Assembly: GCA_002698575.1 (NCBI GenBank)
Contig: NZZG01000121.1
Coordinates: 1 to 43,936 of the forward strand
Reading direction: 5' to 3'
Source: Pimelobacter sp.
GTDB taxonomy: Bacteria > Actinomycetota > Actinomycetes > Propionibacteriales > Nocardioidaceae
DNA length: 43,936 nt
This document shows positions 42,756-43,936 of this stretch, piece after piece. Under the pieces are notes generated by a model. It searched no databases. It was not told where the DNA came from and saw only the letters and a list, made by a program, of their open reading frames with translations. Within the stretch, counting starts at the first letter, position 1. Each line of letters starts with the position of its first letter. The position numbers were made by a program, and so were the translations under genes.

Positions 42756-43345
42756 CGGGGTACGAACCTGACCCGCGTGCCCGGGGCGAGCAACGCAGGC
42801 TCGTCGCGGGTCTCGTCCCACAGGCCGGCGTCGGTGGTGCCGAGGAGCTGCCACCCCCCGGGTGAGGCACCGGGATAGACCCCGCACCACGCGCCGGCGA
42901 GCGCGACCGAGCCGGCCGGCACCCGCGTCCGGGGGGTGTCCCGGCGGGGTACGGCGAGGTGCTCGGGCAGGCCGGACAGGTAGGCGAAGCCGGGGGCGAA
43001 GCCGCAGAAGGCCGAGACGAACTCGATGCCGCTGTGCCGTGCCACCACACCGGCCACATCGGTGCCCCAGAGATTGGCGACGGCATCGAGGTCGGCTCCG
43101 TCGTACGACGTCGACAGCTCCACCAGGGGTCCGACCGTCTCGGCCGCCTCGGGTGACCAGCGAGCCAGCAGTCCCTCCAGGGCGGACCGGTCCCCCACGC
43201 CGTCGAAGAGCACGGTCTCGGCCCCGGGCACCACCTCGACGGCCTGGACCTGCGCAGCGCGCGCGAAGCGAGCCAGCGCCACGGCCTCGGCGGCGTCGGC
43301 CACCTGCACGAGAACCCCGTCTCGACCTGCCGGGAGCATCTGCAT
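42752..43345 (-). CDS. pxpB: 5-oxoprolinase subunit B (KipI-like)
   Basis: A 197-residue PxpB/KipI-family protein (allophanate hydrolase subunit 1 fold). Visible blocks: VEVVPGAETVLFDG, VELSTSYDGADLDAVANLWG, the family motif FCGFAPGFAYLSGLPEHLAVPRRDTPRTRVPAGSVALAG, and GVYPGASPGGWQLLGTT. ATG 43345 (MQMLPAG) was chosen; GACACT six bases upstream may be a -10, and the longer GTG start at 43378 has no better site. It forms the first half of the coupled pxpBC pair. Confidence 0.9.
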   Translation of the reverse strand: MQMLPAGRDGVLVQVADAAEAVALARFARAAQVQAVEVVPGAETVLFDGVGDRSALEGLLARWSPEAAETVGPLVELSTSYDGADLDAVANLWGTDVAGVVARHSGIEFVSAFCGFAPGFAYLSGLPEHLAVPRRDTPRTRVPAGSVALAGAWCGVYPGASPGGWQLLGTTDAGLWDETRDEPALLAPGTRVRFVPR

Positions 43346-43385
43346 GCTGCCAGTGTCGCGGACACGCTCGGACGTCACCAGTGCG

Positions 43386-43442
43386 ACGGCCCCCGGTCGG
43401 TGCCCACGGGACGGATCCCGTCGACACCGGCCCGGGGGCCGT
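43386..43442 (-). terminator. Long nested hairpin after the right-edge gene
   Basis: ACGGCCCCCGG (43386-43396) pairs with CCGGGGGCCGT (43432-43442). Inside, CGGTG (43398-43402) pairs with CACCG (43425-43429), and ACGGGA (43406-43411) with TCCCGT (43416-43421). This is 22 bp in three stacked stems, 33 bases after the stop at 43476 on the minus strand. No T-tract. It separates the secreted-protein gene from pxpB. Confidence 0.75.
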
Positions 43443-43475
43443 GCGGTGCACTCTGAGCGCAGCCTCAGCGCAGGC

Positions 43476-43936
43476 TCAGCAGAGCTTGTTCACCTCGCTC
43501 TGTGCCTTGTTGCGCGCCGACTTGGCGGCCTTGGCCTTCTGCTTGGCCTTCTTGGCCTTGGCCGCCAGCTTCTTGATCTTCTTCTTCGGTGCGTCGGCCT
43601 TCTTGGCCTTCTTCAGCGCGGCCTTGGCCTTCTTCGCCTTGGCCGACGCCTTCTTCAGCGCGCTCTCGGCCTTGGCCAGGTCGGCCTGGGCCGCGACGCA
43701 TTCCGCCGAGGGACCGGTCGAGACCGTGAAGGCACGCGTCGCCGGAGTGGCGTCGACGTTGCCCGCGGCGTCGATCGCCCGCACCGAGAAGGTGTGCGCA
43801 CCGTCGGCGAGCGCCGTCAGGTTCGCCGGCGAGGTGCAGGCCGCGAACGCGCCGCCGTCGAGCTTGCACTCGAACGACGCCGTGTCAGCCACCGGGTCAC
43901 CCACGAACGTGAACGACGCCGAGCCCGACGCGATCG
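43476..43936 (-). CDS. Secreted Ig-like/Lys-rich protein, C-terminal part (cut by window edge)
   Basis: The 3' ~153 codons of a larger gene that continues beyond the right edge. The visible part has the end of an Ig-like repeat of the type found in bacterial surface proteins ([46 protein letters not shown]), with two cysteines, then a helical region ~70 residues long made almost wholly of Lys and Ala ([16 protein letters not shown]), predicted coiled-coil, ending SEVNKLC. The in-frame GTG at 43904 is inside the Ig-like repeat and is not a credible start. The tail ends in a terminal Cys as in the two GH16-like proteins. A long hairpin follows. Confidence 0.8.
   Translation of the reverse strand, partial: IASGSASFTFVGDPVADTASFECKLDGGAFAACTSPANLTALADGAHTFSVRAIDAAGNVDATPATRAFTVSTGPSAECVAAQADLAKAESALKKASAKAKKAKAALKKAKKADAPKKKIKKLAAKAKKAKQKAKAAKSARNKAQSEVNKLC

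Overview
The window is a very GC-rich stretch of actinobacterial chromosome. The gene set (a Kgd-type fused 2-oxoglutarate decarboxylase, an LprG/P55-type lipoprotein-transporter pair, DUF6104, DUF5998 and DUF7455 proteins, an HrdB/SigA with a Lys/Ala-rich N-terminus, topoisomerase IV beside gyrase-like genes) and the style of the secreted proteins (Lys/Ala-rich tails, RTX-like and 'GKDIKNGS' repeats) suggest Nocardioides or a close relative. This placement is by pattern recognition, not by search. I see no insertion sequence, prophage, CRISPR array or rRNA. It reads as mostly core chromosome with several lineage-specific secreted proteins.

Layout. 1-4710 (minus): argS, lysA, hom and a truncated thrC form a compact aspartate-family operon with start/stop overlaps. 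A tRNA-Arg(CCG) lies just upstream of argS, divergently oriented. 4945-7165: an RTX-like secreted protein (plus) converges on an LCP-family protein and a lipoprotein (minus). 7464-11462 (plus): kgd and a 58-residue DUF6104 protein. 11516-12178 (minus): thymidine kinase. 12303-13544 (plus): secreted SGNH hydrolase. 13578-18733 (minus): phosphodiesterase, DUF5998, LysE exporter and a PatA-like GNAT/acyl-CoA-synthetase fusion. 18807-19499 (minus): a small exported protein, divergent from parC.

19694-27358: parC, an LprG-like lipoprotein, a P55-like MFS exporter and a beta-carbonic anhydrase (plus) run head-on into parE (minus) with no spacer, so the two topoisomerase IV subunits bracket a lipid-export pair. 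27726-28913: DUF7455 zinc-ribbon-like protein (with a SigR/SigH-like promoter) and an EamA transporter. 28984-29110: a candidate small RNA and the sigA terminator. 29124-31314 (minus): sigA and an HhH-GPD protein. 31409-34709 (plus): two tandem secreted paralogues with a GH16-like fold whose active-site motif is lost. 34771-41891: AI-2E-family membrane protein, UspA, a hypothetical, a GCS2-type ligase, DUF4192, DinB with a Tudor-like tail, and a double GNAT protein. 41892-43345 (minus): pxpC and pxpB. 43476-43936 (minus): the 3' end of a secreted Ig-like/Lys-rich protein.

Two regulatory themes recur. Several genes lacking a Shine-Dalgarno have TAGNNT followed 6-8 bases later by the start codon, the signature of leaderless transcripts. 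Several genes end in long perfect GC hairpins without a U-tract. The least explained items are the candidate sRNA at 28984-29066, the tandem GH16-like paralogues, the group of inverted repeats in front of parC, and the Lys-rich tails ending in a terminal Cys on three exported proteins.
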